Positions 44,601 through 52,600 of a DNA stretch of 64,000 nucleotides are shown here, piece after piece. Each line of letters begins with the position of its first letter. Within the stretch, counting starts at the first letter, position 1. The stretch is taken from contig ONIY01000008.1 in assembly GCA_900318065.1 (NCBI GenBank), forward strand, positions 1 to 64,000, written 5' to 3'. Origin of the DNA: an uncultured Prevotellaceae bacterium. GTDB lineage: Bacteria > Bacteroidota > Bacteroidia > Bacteroidales > Muribaculaceae. The notes below the pieces were generated by a model, which was not told the DNA's origin, ran no database searches, and worked only from the letters and a program-made list of their open reading frames with translations. Both the position numbers and the translations under genes were made by a program.

Positions 44601-45307
44601 ACCTCTTGCTGTTTAGGGTAGGTCTCGTGGTTGGCGTCAGGGACCGTAGCCTTGTGACGTTGCAACTCCAGGTAGTAGTCATCGCCAAACACCCCTTTAT
44701 ACCACAGAATGGCTTTGCGTGCGCCGTCAATGTCTCCATTCATGATGAGCTGAGGCACCTCGCCACCCAGGCAAGCCGAGCAGCAGATCACCCCTTCGTG
44801 GTACTTCTCAAGTTGGCTCTTGTCGGTGCGGGCATGCATATAGAATCCCTCGGTCCAGGCGTTCGACACAATCTTGATGAGGTTGTGGTATCCCTTGAGG
44901 TTCTTGGCAAGCAAGATCAGGTGTCGGCCATAGTCACGGTTGTCGGTGTGGGTGTGCCGGTCTTCGCGTGCAACATATGCCTCGCAGCCAAAGATGGGCT
45001 TGAACAACTTCTTCTCCTGTTCGCTCAGTTCATTTTTCAGGTTGGCGATGGTCTCCTCGTTGAGATTCTCGCTTGACTGTTCTTCCTCGATTTTTGCTTT
45101 TAAGTCCTTGATGGCTTTGTTGACGTCGGCATTCTTTTTGTTGACGTAGTCGTGAAGTTCCTTGATGCCAAACATGTTTCCATGGTCGGTAAGAGCGACA
45201 CCTCTCATGCCGTTGGCAATGGCTTTGTCAACAATTCCCTTTACCGGTGCCTGGCCGTCGAGAATCGAGTATTGTGAGTGGACGTGAAGATGGACAAATG
45301 GAATCAT
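41666..45307 (-). CDS. dnaE: DNA polymerase III subunit alpha
   Basis: The replicative polymerase catalytic subunit, 1213 residues. The start is placed at ATG 45307, where the protein begins with the PHP domain (PFVHLHVHSQYSILDG); an earlier frame start would add 18 unlikely residues. The catalytic aspartates of the C-family polymerase are in ISLPDIDVDFDDDGR (about 400-415), with GPGRGSAAGSAVAYCLG before it. The finger and beta-binding regions follow (RPGPMAYIPQFIARKHG, YAFNKSHATCYSWVAYQTAY), then an OB-fold domain (VLGGIVIDFTERPTKRGNNF). Length is normal for DnaE1. A consensus promoter lies about 100 nt upstream. Confidence 0.97.
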   Translation of the reverse strand: MIPFVHLHVHSQYSILDGQAPVKGIVDKAIANGMRGVALTDHGNMFGIKELHDYVNKKNADVNKAIKDLKAKIEEEQSSENLNEETIANLKNELSEQEKKLFKPIFGCEAYVAREDRHTHTDNRDYGRHLILLAKNLKGYHNLIKIVSNAWTEGFYMHARTDKSQLEKYHEGVICCSACLGGEVPQLIMNGDIDGARKAILWYKGVFGDDYYLELQRHKATVPDANHETYPKQQEVNKVLLQLSQELGVKVICSNDSHFVNEDDADAHERLVLLSTGKRMGDANALLYTKQEWFKTQEEMNELFADVPEALQNTMEILDKVEIYSIDHKPILPDFPLPDGFDNEDDYLRYLVYEGAKERWPNMDDEHRERIDFELETIKKMGFPGYFLIVQDYIRVAPSLGCAVGPGRGSAAGSAVAYCLGITKIDPIKYDLLFERFLNPDRISLPDIDVDFDDDGRAAVLKYVTEKYGAEKVAHIITYGTMAAKMAIKDVARVHDLPIPESDRLAKFIPSKPGDMPEDENGKTYKITIKNCLKCFPEFRNELNNSNPIIGDTIRFAEKLEGNVRGTGVHACGVIIGRDDITDWVPVSTAPDKDGSRIVVTQYEGSVIEETGLIKMDFLGLKTLSIIKDALENIKTTRGIDIDIEKIPIDDPKTYQLYSEGRTTGTFQFESAGMQKHLIDLKPSTFEDLIAMNALYRPGPMAYIPQFIARKHGREPITYDFPEMEKYLKDTYGITVYQEQVMLLSRQLAGFTRGESDVLRKAMGKKQKDKLDKLKPKFIKGGEERGHDKKTLEKIWSDWEAFASYAFNKSHATCYSWVAYQTAYLKANYPSEYMAAVLSRSGDVDKMSKFMDECKAMGITVKGPDLNESYKSFSANKDGDIRFGLNGIKGFGTNSVDAIIAEREKNGPFKDIYDFVERVNLSTCNRRAIEALALSGAFDSFGVAREAFFEKNNKGEDFSEVLLRYGQQYQLDKQQQSNTLFGDMMDELTAKPAIPKAEPWPTIEKLSRERDLVGIYLSAHPLDPFFMELKFGCNSTIKNFNEQGINKIGHEFVLGGIVIDFTERPTKRGNNFGILKIEDKTGTCELRLFDNVFASYRNYCIPGTAIAVRCSYQKNRYNDKINLQVSSIAFLKDLKGKMVKAIRIALNEKQLELGAIIKSQLKASTENRCDLMFRIHDLSTNRYIDMRSNFKIPLTREFIEQLEELKIKYSIIN

Positions 45308-45409
45308 ATAGTGTAGTGTAACGTTTTGAGTGTAAGGTGATAACAATAGTTGGCAAGTCAATATGCCCTCACATGCACTTGCGGCAAGGGCACAATTGTT
45401 TTGAGTGTG

Positions 45410-45441
45410 TAAAGTTACGTCAATTCCTAGTCTATAGCAAA
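45410..45441 (-). promoter_or_regulatory. Promoter of dnaE
   Basis: On the minus strand TTTG (45438-45441), 20 nt, TAACTTTA (45410-45417): near-consensus promoter about 100 nt before the dnaE start. Confidence 0.75.
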
Positions 45442-45504
45442 ATAAAAACCAAATAAGTTATTAACATTTTTAGCCAGTTTATTTAAGATGCTGATAGACA
45501 AAAT

Positions 45505-45530
45505 AATAAAGAGCGCCATCATGGCGCCCC
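45505..45530 (-). terminator. Intrinsic terminator after the NagB/PIG-L gene
   Basis: The palindrome around AGCGCCATCATGGCGCC (45512-45528) gives a GC-rich hairpin. On the minus strand it is followed by CTTTATTATTTTG, 55 nt past the gene stop. Confidence 0.7.
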
Positions 45531-45583
45531 TTATTGTGAGTTGTGCGATTGCCTGAGATGGCAGCCCAGTTGTGCAATGTTCA

Positions 45584-47572
45584 TTAACCATTAACCTGGT
45601 ACTGCACAAACGACTCTATCGCCTCATAGCTGGCAAGCCCCAGGCGGCTGTAGAGAGCTGCCGTGTCTTGGTTGCGGCGCAGTGAGCGTTGCCAGTTCAG
45701 GTCGTCGTTCTCGGGGTCGATGAATGGAGCGTCATGCACTTGCGACTGGTGCTTGAGGATGGCGTCGCGCTTGTACTGGAACTCCTCAGGACTCATGGGC
45801 ACAGCCATCTCAATGAAGTCGATGTCCCATTCTCCCCACAGGCCACGATACATCCATGTGCGGCAGTCATGCATGAACGGCTCGTTTTTGAGCTCGTCGA
45901 TGGCTGCGAGCACCACATTGGCAGCTGGCTCATGGGTGCCAAAGGGGTCGCTAAGGTCGTCGGCAAAGAAAATCTGATGTGGCTTGATGCTCTCTATCAG
46001 TTCTTTGACAGGCTGCACGTCGGCCTGGGTGATGCGTCCCTTGCCACGAGGGTCGTTGATGTAGAAGGGTAGTTGCAACTCGTGCACATTCTCTTGCTTG
46101 ATGCCCAGGTAGTTGCAGCTGGTAATGCCCTCACACACAAATATCTCGCCCTTGTGATAACGCACCTCGGCAGTGTCGGGGTCGCCAGGCGCCTTCTTGG
46201 CAATGGCATCCCTTATTTTCTCAACCATGTCGTATTGCTGTGCCGAGTAGTAGCCGTTGTGCCGCGCTGAGCGTTCCGACACAAGCACATATCGTAGCAG
46301 GTCCTCATCGTTGACCATGATGTCGCCCGAGGTGACAAACGCCACATGCACCTCGTGCCCTTGTTCTACGAGCCTGCGCAATGTGCCACCCATTGCCAGG
46401 ATGGCATCGTCGGGGTGAGGGCTGAAGGCGAGCACGCGTTTGGGGTAGGGTGTAGCGCGCTCGGGGCGGTAGGTGTCGTCGGCATTAGGCTTGCCTCCTG
46501 GCCACCCGGTGATGGTGTGCTGCAGGTCGTTGAAGATTTGTATGTTTACGTTATATCCCGAGCCATAGATTGCCACCAGTTCGCTCAGGCCATATTCGTT
46601 GTAGTCTTTGTTGGTGAGCTTGAGGATGGGTTTGCCGGTTTGCTCACTAAGCCACACCAGCGCTCGCCTGAGCAAGACGTTGTTCCAGTCGCACGATGTC
46701 ACCTTCCAGGGATACTTGATGCGGGTGAGGCTTGATGCTGCGTCGAGGTCGATGACAAGCTTCACGTTGTGATGCATCTGCAGGAAGGAGGCGGGATACT
46801 GGTCGGTTATTTTTCCCTCAATAGTGTTGAACACAGCATTAGAGCTGCTCTCGCCCCATGCTGTGCTGATGATCTTGCGAGCATTGAGGATGTTGCTAAT
46901 TCCCAGTGTGACAGCCGTCTTGGGCGACTTCTCGCACTGGTAGCTCTCGGCAATGCGTGTGCGTATCTCGCCTGTGAGCGACACCAGTCGGCACGACGAC
47001 AGGCTGGTCGAACCCGCCTCGTTAAATGCCAGTCCTCCATTCTTGGTGAGCTCGCACACCACTAAATCGAGCCCGCCATACTCGTCGATTTCGGTCTCAT
47101 AGTCTTTACACAACTTGAAGACGTTCTCCTTGGTGGCCTCGCTGCTATAGGTGTGGATGTTCTCGGGTGCGATGTCCACCTTGTTGAAGAACCCATCACT
47201 CAACCGCTTGAGAGTGCTCTGCTCCTGAGGGTCGGGCACTCCCAGTCCCAGCTCGCTCAGGTTGAAGGCAATCACGTTGCTGAAGCTCACTTTGTCGGCA
47301 AAATAGAGTTTCACGAGTTCGCTATACACATCCATAGCGCATCGTCCGGCGCCAAAACCTATCACGCAGCGCCCTTTTTCTCTAACGCATTCTTCTATAG
47401 TCTCAACCACGTCGCGCGCGGCATCGGCAGCACCTTCCACAGGTGTGTCGACAACAACGGTGTTAACCTTCTCATATCGTGTGAGGGTAATCAGTTCCAC
47501 TTCGCTGGTGGGACGGTAATAACGCTTCGACACTTGGTCGAGCTTGATGTGTGAACTCAAGTCGGTGTTCAT
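45584..47572 (-). CDS. NagB-like/PIG-L deacetylase fusion with altered deaminase site
   Basis: The 662-residue protein joins a glucosamine-6-phosphate deaminase-like half (about 30-320) to a PIG-L/LmbE deacetylase-like half (about 370-640, starting AFSPHPDDAILAMGGTLRRL). This fusion is a known Bacteroidetes architecture. In NagB the catalytic residues sit in FNMDEY and GxDGHIAFNEPG. Here those segments read FNLSELGL and ELTKNGGLAFNEAGS, so the aspartates and the histidine seem replaced while the final glutamate is kept. In the PIG-L half the zinc-binding HPDD is intact. The deaminase half may be inactive or act on another substrate. Linker motifs LKLTNKDYNEYGLSELV and NDLQHTITGWPGGKPN are well conserved. 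Confidence 0.85.
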   Translation of the reverse strand: MNTDLSSHIKLDQVSKRYYRPTSEVELITLTRYEKVNTVVVDTPVEGAADAARDVVETIEECVREKGRCVIGFGAGRCAMDVYSELVKLYFADKVSFSNVIAFNLSELGLGVPDPQEQSTLKRLSDGFFNKVDIAPENIHTYSSEATKENVFKLCKDYETEIDEYGGLDLVVCELTKNGGLAFNEAGSTSLSSCRLVSLTGEIRTRIAESYQCEKSPKTAVTLGISNILNARKIISTAWGESSSNAVFNTIEGKITDQYPASFLQMHHNVKLVIDLDAASSLTRIKYPWKVTSCDWNNVLLRRALVWLSEQTGKPILKLTNKDYNEYGLSELVAIYGSGYNVNIQIFNDLQHTITGWPGGKPNADDTYRPERATPYPKRVLAFSPHPDDAILAMGGTLRRLVEQGHEVHVAFVTSGDIMVNDEDLLRYVLVSERSARHNGYYSAQQYDMVEKIRDAIAKKAPGDPDTAEVRYHKGEIFVCEGITSCNYLGIKQENVHELQLPFYINDPRGKGRITQADVQPVKELIESIKPHQIFFADDLSDPFGTHEPAANVVLAAIDELKNEPFMHDCRTWMYRGLWGEWDIDFIEMAVPMSPEEFQYKRDAILKHQSQVHDAPFIDPENDDLNWQRSLRRNQDTAALYSRLGLASYEAIESFVQYQVNG

Positions 47573-47627
47573 TTCGTGAATGGTTTAGGGTTGATAGATG
47601 GTGTGTGAATATTACTGCTGGAAACTA

Positions 47628-48386
47628 TTAGAATTCAATGTCGAGTTCTACTGGGCAGTGGTCGCTGCCCATTATCTGGGTGTGGATCTTGGCGTCGACC
47701 ATCTTGTCGCGGGCATCGTTGCTCACCAGGAAGTAGTCGATGCGCCAGCCGGCATTCTTCGCGCGTGCCTGGAAACGGTAGCTCCACCAGGAGTAGACGC
47801 CTTCCACATCGGGGTTGAAATGGCGCCAGCTGTCGGTGAATCCTGCGTCGAGCAAAGTGGTCATTTTCTCGCGCTCCTCGTCGGTGAAACCGGCGTTCTT
47901 GCGGTTGGTCTTGGGGTTCTTGAGGTCTATCTCCTTGTGGGCAACGTTAAGGTCGCCGCACACTATAACCGGTTTTTTCTTGTTGAGATTAACCAGATAG
48001 TTGCGGAAGTCATCTTCCCAGCGCATGCGGTAGTCCAGGCGTTTCAATCCGTCCTGGCTATTGGGGACATACACATTCACAAGGAAGAACTTCTCCATCT
48101 CGAGGGTTATCACGCGGCCCTCATGGTCATGCTCGTCGATTCCTATGCCCAGGGTCACATCAAGAGGCTTGTGGCGTGTGTAGATAGCGGTGCCTGAATA
48201 GCCTTTCTTCTCGGCATAGTTCCAGTAGCTGGTGTAGCCGTCAAACTCCAGGTCGAGTTGGCCTGCCTGCATCTTTGTCTCCTGGAGGCAGAAGAAGTCG
48301 GCATCAAGGCTCTTGAAGGTTTCTCCAAAGTCTTTTCCCACTACGGCTCTGAGTCCGTTAACGTTCCATGAGATGAGTCGCATCAT
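47628..48386 (-). CDS. Exodeoxyribonuclease III / AP endonuclease
   Basis: The 252-residue enzyme repairs abasic sites in DNA and degrades 3' ends. The EEP-fold signature is complete: MRLISWNVNGLRAV (Asn), FFCLQETKMQ (metal Glu), VYVPNSQDGLKRLDYR, PVIVCGDLNVAHKEIDL (Asp/Asn), TFDSWR-like DSWRHFNP, IDYFLVS and GSDHCPVELD (Asp-His). Both ATG 48386 and ATG 48383 can start it; the first overlaps the upstream stop as ATGA, so translation is coupled to the small membrane protein gene. It is of XthA/ExoA type and of normal length. Confidence 0.95.
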   Translation of the reverse strand: MMRLISWNVNGLRAVVGKDFGETFKSLDADFFCLQETKMQAGQLDLEFDGYTSYWNYAEKKGYSGTAIYTRHKPLDVTLGIGIDEHDHEGRVITLEMEKFFLVNVYVPNSQDGLKRLDYRMRWEDDFRNYLVNLNKKKPVIVCGDLNVAHKEIDLKNPKTNRKNAGFTDEEREKMTTLLDAGFTDSWRHFNPDVEGVYSWWSYRFQARAKNAGWRIDYFLVSNDARDKMVDAKIHTQIMGSDHCPVELDIEF

Positions 48387-48718
48387 TGCTCGTCGTCGGT
48401 TTTATAGTCGTTTTGCTCGTCATCACTCTCGTTGCCGTCGGTCACATCTTGGGCATACTTTGCTGCAGCATCTTCCCTTGCGGCATTGGCAAGGATTTCG
48501 CTTTCAATGCGGCGGCTCTCCTCACGGTCGATTTTGCGCGCTTTTACAAAAAGTGCTATCGAAGCGATGAGCGCCACAAGTGCTATTAATGCTCCAGTGA
48601 TAAGCATCCACTGTGGGATGATGTTCTTGTTGCCAAGAAACAGCAGTGCAAAGCACAGCAACAAGCACAGCAAGTCGAGAATAAATGCGTGGCGGGTAAG
48701 AATTTTTGAACTTTTCAT
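48383..48718 (-). CDS. Small membrane protein with two helices and acidic tail
   Basis: The 111-residue protein has two hydrophobic segments (about 13-28 FILDLLCLLLCFALLFLG and about 37-60 MLITGALIALVALIASIALF), then a basic stretch (KARKIDREESRRIESE) and a strongly acidic tail (DGNESDDEQNDYKTDDEQ). It should sit in the inner membrane with the tail in the cytoplasm. No family is recognised. It lies between the DUF4250 gene and exonuclease III and overlaps the latter by 4 nt. The pairing looks like simple operon membership and not a shared function. Confidence 0.7.
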   Translation of the reverse strand: MKSSKILTRHAFILDLLCLLLCFALLFLGNKNIIPQWMLITGALIALVALIASIALFVKARKIDREESRRIESEILANAAREDAAAKYAQDVTDGNESDDEQNDYKTDDEQ

Positions 48719-48746
48719 AAGCTTATGTATTATTTATTTTATGTGT

Positions 48747-48929
48747 TTACCAAAATCGGTTCACTGTGGCGTCGTAGGTCATGCCCACCAAGCGCAGCTT
48801 CTTGACAAGCCAGTCGCGCTCAATGTCGAGCGAGGCACATAGCTCGTCGAGTGAGCTGAAACGGTCGCGCAACATCGTGTTGATATAGCTCGCCAGTATC
48901 AAGGGATTTTGTGGTAGGTCACTGTTCAT
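48747..48929 (-). CDS. DUF4250 domain protein
   Basis: A 60-residue protein matching DUF4250: LPQNPLILASYINTMLRDRF followed by SSLDELCASLDIERDWLVKK and the C-terminal Y-D pattern. The family is short, helical and widespread in Bacteroidetes and Firmicutes; function is unknown. The motif LRDxxSSLDELC resembles a helix-turn-helix, so DNA binding is possible. It begins the small leftward group with the membrane protein and exonuclease III (28-nt gap). The upstream 200 bp separate it from the divergent BspA-like gene. Confidence 0.8.
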   Translation of the reverse strand: MNSDLPQNPLILASYINTMLRDRFSSLDELCASLDIERDWLVKKLRLVGMTYDATVNRFW

Positions 48930-49135
48930 ATCTCGCAGTAATTTTGTTATAACCTACAAAGGTAAGAATTAATTGCGAAAAATCACAATTATTTTAGAAA
49001 TAAATATTTTACCTACCCAAAATGAAGCTGCCTGTGGAGAGTGTAATATAGAAAAAAGGATGAATTTTTGCCAAAGGTTTGGAGAATTCAAGAATTTTGT
49101 TGAATTTTGTAGGTTAAAATGTAAACTATTGAATA

Positions 49136-50305
49136 ATGAATACAGTAAAATATATCATTCTATCGCTGCTTGGCAGTGTGTCGCTTGCATGTGTGGCAGG
49201 AGATTTTGCCAGCGGCGGCTATGTCTATGACTTTGGTTATCGCAGTGGCGAGGTCATGGTGACCAAGAATATCGTTGATGGCGTCAACGCCTATGAGGGA
49301 GTGTGCATCATTCCTTCGCAAGTGACCTGCGACGGCGAGGTCTATGCCGTCACTGCAATCGACGACGAGGCGTTTGCCGGATCAAAAGTCACCGATGTGG
49401 TGATTCCTAACAGTGTGACCAGCATAGGCTACCGCGCCTTTGCCGGCAGCGATGAGCTTGCCAGCGTCACATTGCCGCTTTACATAGACCGCATCCCCGA
49501 CGAGTGCTTTGCTGGCACTGCCCTTGAGAATGTCGCTGTTCCCGAGGGTGTGAAGTCGCTGGGCGAGGGTTCCTTCCACGACTGCTACAAGCTGCACACC
49601 GTGATGTTGCCTTCATCGCTCAAGGTGATAGAAGACAAAGCCTTTTCCTTCAGTCACAACCTCTACGAGATATATTGTGCTGCTCCGTTGCCTCCCACAT
49701 GCCTGGGAGAGGACGTGTTTTATGGACTGAGTGGGGTAGATGTTGTGGTAACCGACTATGAGGCCATCGATGCCTATGCCAGCAACAAGGCATGGGGCAA
49801 CGAAGACACCTTCACCCTGTTTCCCAACGAGGACGTGTATCCGTCGCTCGACCTCGCCGCCCAGGTATTCGATCAAGACTGGCAGCGTGTGCCGCTGGGT
49901 TATAACCTGGCCTATAAGGTCTTTGACGAGGCTGGAGAGCTCATGGCTTTGACAGCAGCCAGCAACCTCTACCTTCAAGCCCTTGACCACGATGTGACCT
50001 ACACCATAGTACCCACCACCATGATGAGCGACAGCGACCCTGCCTATTTCACTGTGGACAAGGCCACCGGGCTGAAGGAATTTATCGACGATGCCTTCCC
50101 CGCCGAGCCCGAGCCCATCATTGTTGCGCACTGGGGCACCCTCTATGTTTATGGCGACAACTACAACAAGATGGTGAGCGTGTGGGACATGAACGGCCAC
50201 CTCTACTATGAGTGCATGTCGAGCGACGCGCAGGTTATCGACCTGCCACGCAACCGGGTCTATGTGGTGAAAGTGGGTAAATATGTGAAGAAAATTTTCG
50301 TGTAA
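49136..50305 (+). CDS. BspA-type leucine-rich repeat exported protein
   Basis: The 389-residue protein has a signal peptide (KYIILSLLGSVSLACVAG). The first half contains LRR_5/BspA repeats (VTAIDDEAFAGSKVTDVVIP, SVTSIGYRAFAGSDELASVT, ENVAVPEGVKSLGEGSFHDC). A beta domain (about 230-310) follows, and the tail ends YYECMSSDAQVIDLPRNRVY then VVKVGKYVKKIFV, similar to C-terminal sorting regions of secreted Bacteroidetes proteins. It is likely surface exposed and involved in binding. The next gene (tadA) starts 7 nt after its stop, which is unusual company for a surface protein. There is no dockerin, unlike the larger relative at 34478-37636. Confidence 0.8.
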   Translation: MNTVKYIILSLLGSVSLACVAGDFASGGYVYDFGYRSGEVMVTKNIVDGVNAYEGVCIIPSQVTCDGEVYAVTAIDDEAFAGSKVTDVVIPNSVTSIGYRAFAGSDELASVTLPLYIDRIPDECFAGTALENVAVPEGVKSLGEGSFHDCYKLHTVMLPSSLKVIEDKAFSFSHNLYEIYCAAPLPPTCLGEDVFYGLSGVDVVVTDYEAIDAYASNKAWGNEDTFTLFPNEDVYPSLDLAAQVFDQDWQRVPLGYNLAYKVFDEAGELMALTAASNLYLQALDHDVTYTIVPTTMMSDSDPAYFTVDKATGLKEFIDDAFPAEPEPIIVAHWGTLYVYGDNYNKMVSVWDMNGHLYYECMSSDAQVIDLPRNRVYVVKVGKYVKKIFV

Positions 50306-50312
50306 AGATACT

Positions 50313-50750
50313 ATGACTTCCAGCGACGAGAGATTTATGCGCTTGGCGCTTGCTCAGGCACAGGAGGCATTTGACCGCGACGAGGTGCCCATTGGGGCTG
50401 TGATAGTGTGTCAAGGCAAGGTGATAGCTCGCGGTCACAACCTCACCGAAACACTCACCGATGTCACTGCCCATGCCGAGATGCAGGCCATCACCTCGGC
50501 CGCGTCGTTCCTGGGAGGCAAGTACTTGACCCAATGCACTCTGTATGTCACTGTAGAGCCCTGCCTGATGTGTGCTGGCGCCCTGGGATGGAGCCAGATT
50601 TCGCGGGTGGTGTATGGTGCAAGCGACGACAAGCGCGGCTATCACACCTATTGCGACAGTCCGTTCCATAAGAAGACCGAGGTGGTGGGCGGTGTGCTTG
50701 CCGAGGAGTGCGCCAAACTGATGACCGATTTTTTCAAGAAGAAACGATAA
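50313..50750 (+). CDS. tadA: tRNA-specific adenosine deaminase
   Basis: The 145-residue enzyme deaminates A34 of tRNA-Arg(ACG) to inosine. The zinc site is complete: VTAHAEMQAI (His and the catalytic Glu, about 55-64) and TVEPCLMCAGAL (two Cys, about 84-95). The N-terminal MRLALAQAQEAFDRDEVPIG and the IVYGA-like RVVYGASDDKRG are typical of TadA rather than guanine or cytosine deaminases. Length is normal. It lies 7 nt after the BspA-like gene and 12 nt before the first esterase gene. Confidence 0.95.
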   Translation: MTSSDERFMRLALAQAQEAFDRDEVPIGAVIVCQGKVIARGHNLTETLTDVTAHAEMQAITSAASFLGGKYLTQCTLYVTVEPCLMCAGALGWSQISRVVYGASDDKRGYHTYCDSPFHKKTEVVGGVLAEECAKLMTDFFKKKR

Positions 50751-50762
50751 AACACTTATAGC

Positions 50763-51668
50763 ATGAAAAAATACATTTTTAATCTATTGACAGCGGTTGC
50801 TGTGGTGATGGTGCTTGCGTCGCCAATGGCTGGAAAAGACATCACCCAGTCGGTGCCCGCAATCTATGACAAGGCAATAGCTGAAGCCCAAAAGCAGAAC
50901 GCTATAGTCGACACCATCGATGTGATGAGCACCAAGATGGGCCGCGTGATAAGAAACACCGTTGTGCTGCCAGCACAGTATTCTCAAAAGAAGAACCCCA
51001 CACGATTCTTCCCGGTGGTCTACCTGCTGCATGGAGCCCAGGGAAGTTATCGCGACTGGCCCAAGAAGGCCGACCTGCGCTCACTTGCCACACAATATGC
51101 TGTGATTATAGTGTGCCCCGACGGACAGGACAGCTGGTACTTTGATTCGCCCATCGACCCCAATTTCCAGTTTGAGACCTATGTCACTAAAGAGTTGAGA
51201 AGCTATATCGAGACACACTATCGCACCATCAACCACCCCAAGTACCGTGCGATCACTGGTTTGAGCATGGGTGGACATGGAGCGCTGTGGCTCGCTTGGC
51301 GCCACCCCGAGATTTACGGTTCTTGCGGCAGCATGGAAGGAGGAGTAGACATCTACAGCAACCCCAACCGATGGAAGGTAAATGAGCGCCTTGGCGACTT
51401 TGAGAGCAACAAGGAGTTGTGGCGTGAGCACTCGGTAATATCGCTGGTGCCCACACTTGAGCCAGGCCAGAATATTGTTATCGACGCTGGCAAGAACGAT
51501 ATTTTCATCAACGACAACAACGCCTTGCACGCCTTGCTCGACGAGTATGGAATTCCTCACGACTACACCGTGCGTCCTGGCAAGCACTCATGGTCGTTCT
51601 GGGTTAATGCCCTCGACTACCAGATGCTGTTCTTCTTCAAGGCCTTCAACTCAGGTGTGAACCGATAA
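50763..51668 (+). CDS. Exported alpha/beta-hydrolase esterase (first of tandem pair)
   Basis: The 301-residue protein has a signal peptide (IFNLLTAVAVVMVLASPMAG) and an esterase-D/tributyrin-esterase domain (PF00756 type). The nucleophile elbow is ITGLSMGGHGALWLAWRHPE (Ser about 166), the oxyanion region VYLLHGAQGSYRDW, and the late Asp and His lie in VIDAGKNDIFI and TVRPGKHSWSFW. Relatives deacylate acetylated or feruloylated sugars and other esters in the periplasm. The next gene encodes a close paralogue. It differs from the second copy in lacking a lipobox. Confidence 0.88.
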   Translation: MKKYIFNLLTAVAVVMVLASPMAGKDITQSVPAIYDKAIAEAQKQNAIVDTIDVMSTKMGRVIRNTVVLPAQYSQKKNPTRFFPVVYLLHGAQGSYRDWPKKADLRSLATQYAVIIVCPDGQDSWYFDSPIDPNFQFETYVTKELRSYIETHYRTINHPKYRAITGLSMGGHGALWLAWRHPEIYGSCGSMEGGVDIYSNPNRWKVNERLGDFESNKELWREHSVISLVPTLEPGQNIVIDAGKNDIFINDNNALHALLDEYGIPHDYTVRPGKHSWSFWVNALDYQMLFFFKAFNSGVNR

Positions 51669-51680
51669 AAAAGATTGAAC

Positions 51681-52574
51681 ATGAGACAATTAGTTGTAAA
51701 GATACTGATTTGTGCTGTGGTCTCGGCTACGTGCTGCATGAGTTGCACTGCTGGCAGTGCGCCCTCGGCCAGGGTGAAAACCACCAAGAAGACAGTCAAG
51801 CAAGAGGTCGCTAAGCCTGAAAAGGTTGATAACAATCAAGTTCAGATTGTCGCTGTCAAGAGCGCGAAGATGGGGCGTGACATAAACAACGTGATTGTAG
51901 TGCCCAAGGAAGCTGCCGAGGACAATTCGGCCAAGTTTCCTGTTGTGTACCTGTTGCACGGATATGATGGCTGCCACCTCGACTGGAACAACCATGTGGA
52001 CCTGGCCGCGCTTGCCAACAAGTATGGAATGATCTTTGTGTGCCCCGATGGGCAGAACAACTGGTATCTCGATTCTCCAATCGACCCCAGGTCGCAGTAT
52101 GAGACCTATGTCACTCAAGAACTTCGCAACTATGTTGAAGATAACTATCCCACAATCAACGATGTGGAGCATCGCGCCATCACAGGTTTGAGTATGGGTG
52201 GCCATGGCGCATTGTGGCTGGGCTGGCGACATCCTGAGATTTACGGCTCATGTGGCAGCATGAGTGGGGCAGTAGACATCTCGACTATAAAAAAAGGTGG
52301 TTTCGGGATAGACAAACTGGTGAAATATGAAGAGCGCAAAGCCTACTCGGTAATCAACCTGGTTCCCAACCTGAAAGAAGGTCAACAGAACATAATAATT
52401 GACGACGGCACCAGCGACTTTCTCATCAAGGAGAACCGCGCTCTGCATGCCGCGCTTCTCAAGCATGGCATCACCCATAACTACAGCGAGCGACCAGGAC
52501 GCCACACCTGGAAGTACTGGGTAGAATCGCTCAGCCACCACCTCGATTTCTTTGCACAACACTTTAAGGACTAG
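51681..52574 (+). CDS. Esterase lipoprotein (second of tandem pair)
   Basis: A paralogue of the preceding gene: the shared blocks include VYLLHGYDGCHLDWNNHVDL, FVCPDGQNNWYLDSPIDP and the nucleophile elbow ITGLSMGGHGALWLGWRHPE. The N-terminus (VVKILICAVVSATCCMSC) has a lipobox-like cysteine, so this copy is probably a lipoprotein while the first is soluble and periplasmic. A linker rich in Lys, Thr and Val follows (about 25-50). The catalytic Asp/His pair is in DDGTSDFLI and SERPGRHTWKYW. ATG 51681 is chosen; an in-frame TTG lies 6 nt before it. Confidence 0.86.
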   Translation: MRQLVVKILICAVVSATCCMSCTAGSAPSARVKTTKKTVKQEVAKPEKVDNNQVQIVAVKSAKMGRDINNVIVVPKEAAEDNSAKFPVVYLLHGYDGCHLDWNNHVDLAALANKYGMIFVCPDGQNNWYLDSPIDPRSQYETYVTQELRNYVEDNYPTINDVEHRAITGLSMGGHGALWLGWRHPEIYGSCGSMSGAVDISTIKKGGFGIDKLVKYEERKAYSVINLVPNLKEGQQNIIIDDGTSDFLIKENRALHAALLKHGITHNYSERPGRHTWKYWVESLSHHLDFFAQHFKD

Positions 52575-52600
52575 AACAATAACAGCATAAACCTAAAGCA

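Noticed and set aside
43598..45076. 492-codon plus-strand frame inside dnaE
   Set aside because: It lies wholly antisense to the well-supported dnaE gene and its protein has no domain-like character; long antisense frames are common in GC-richer genes.
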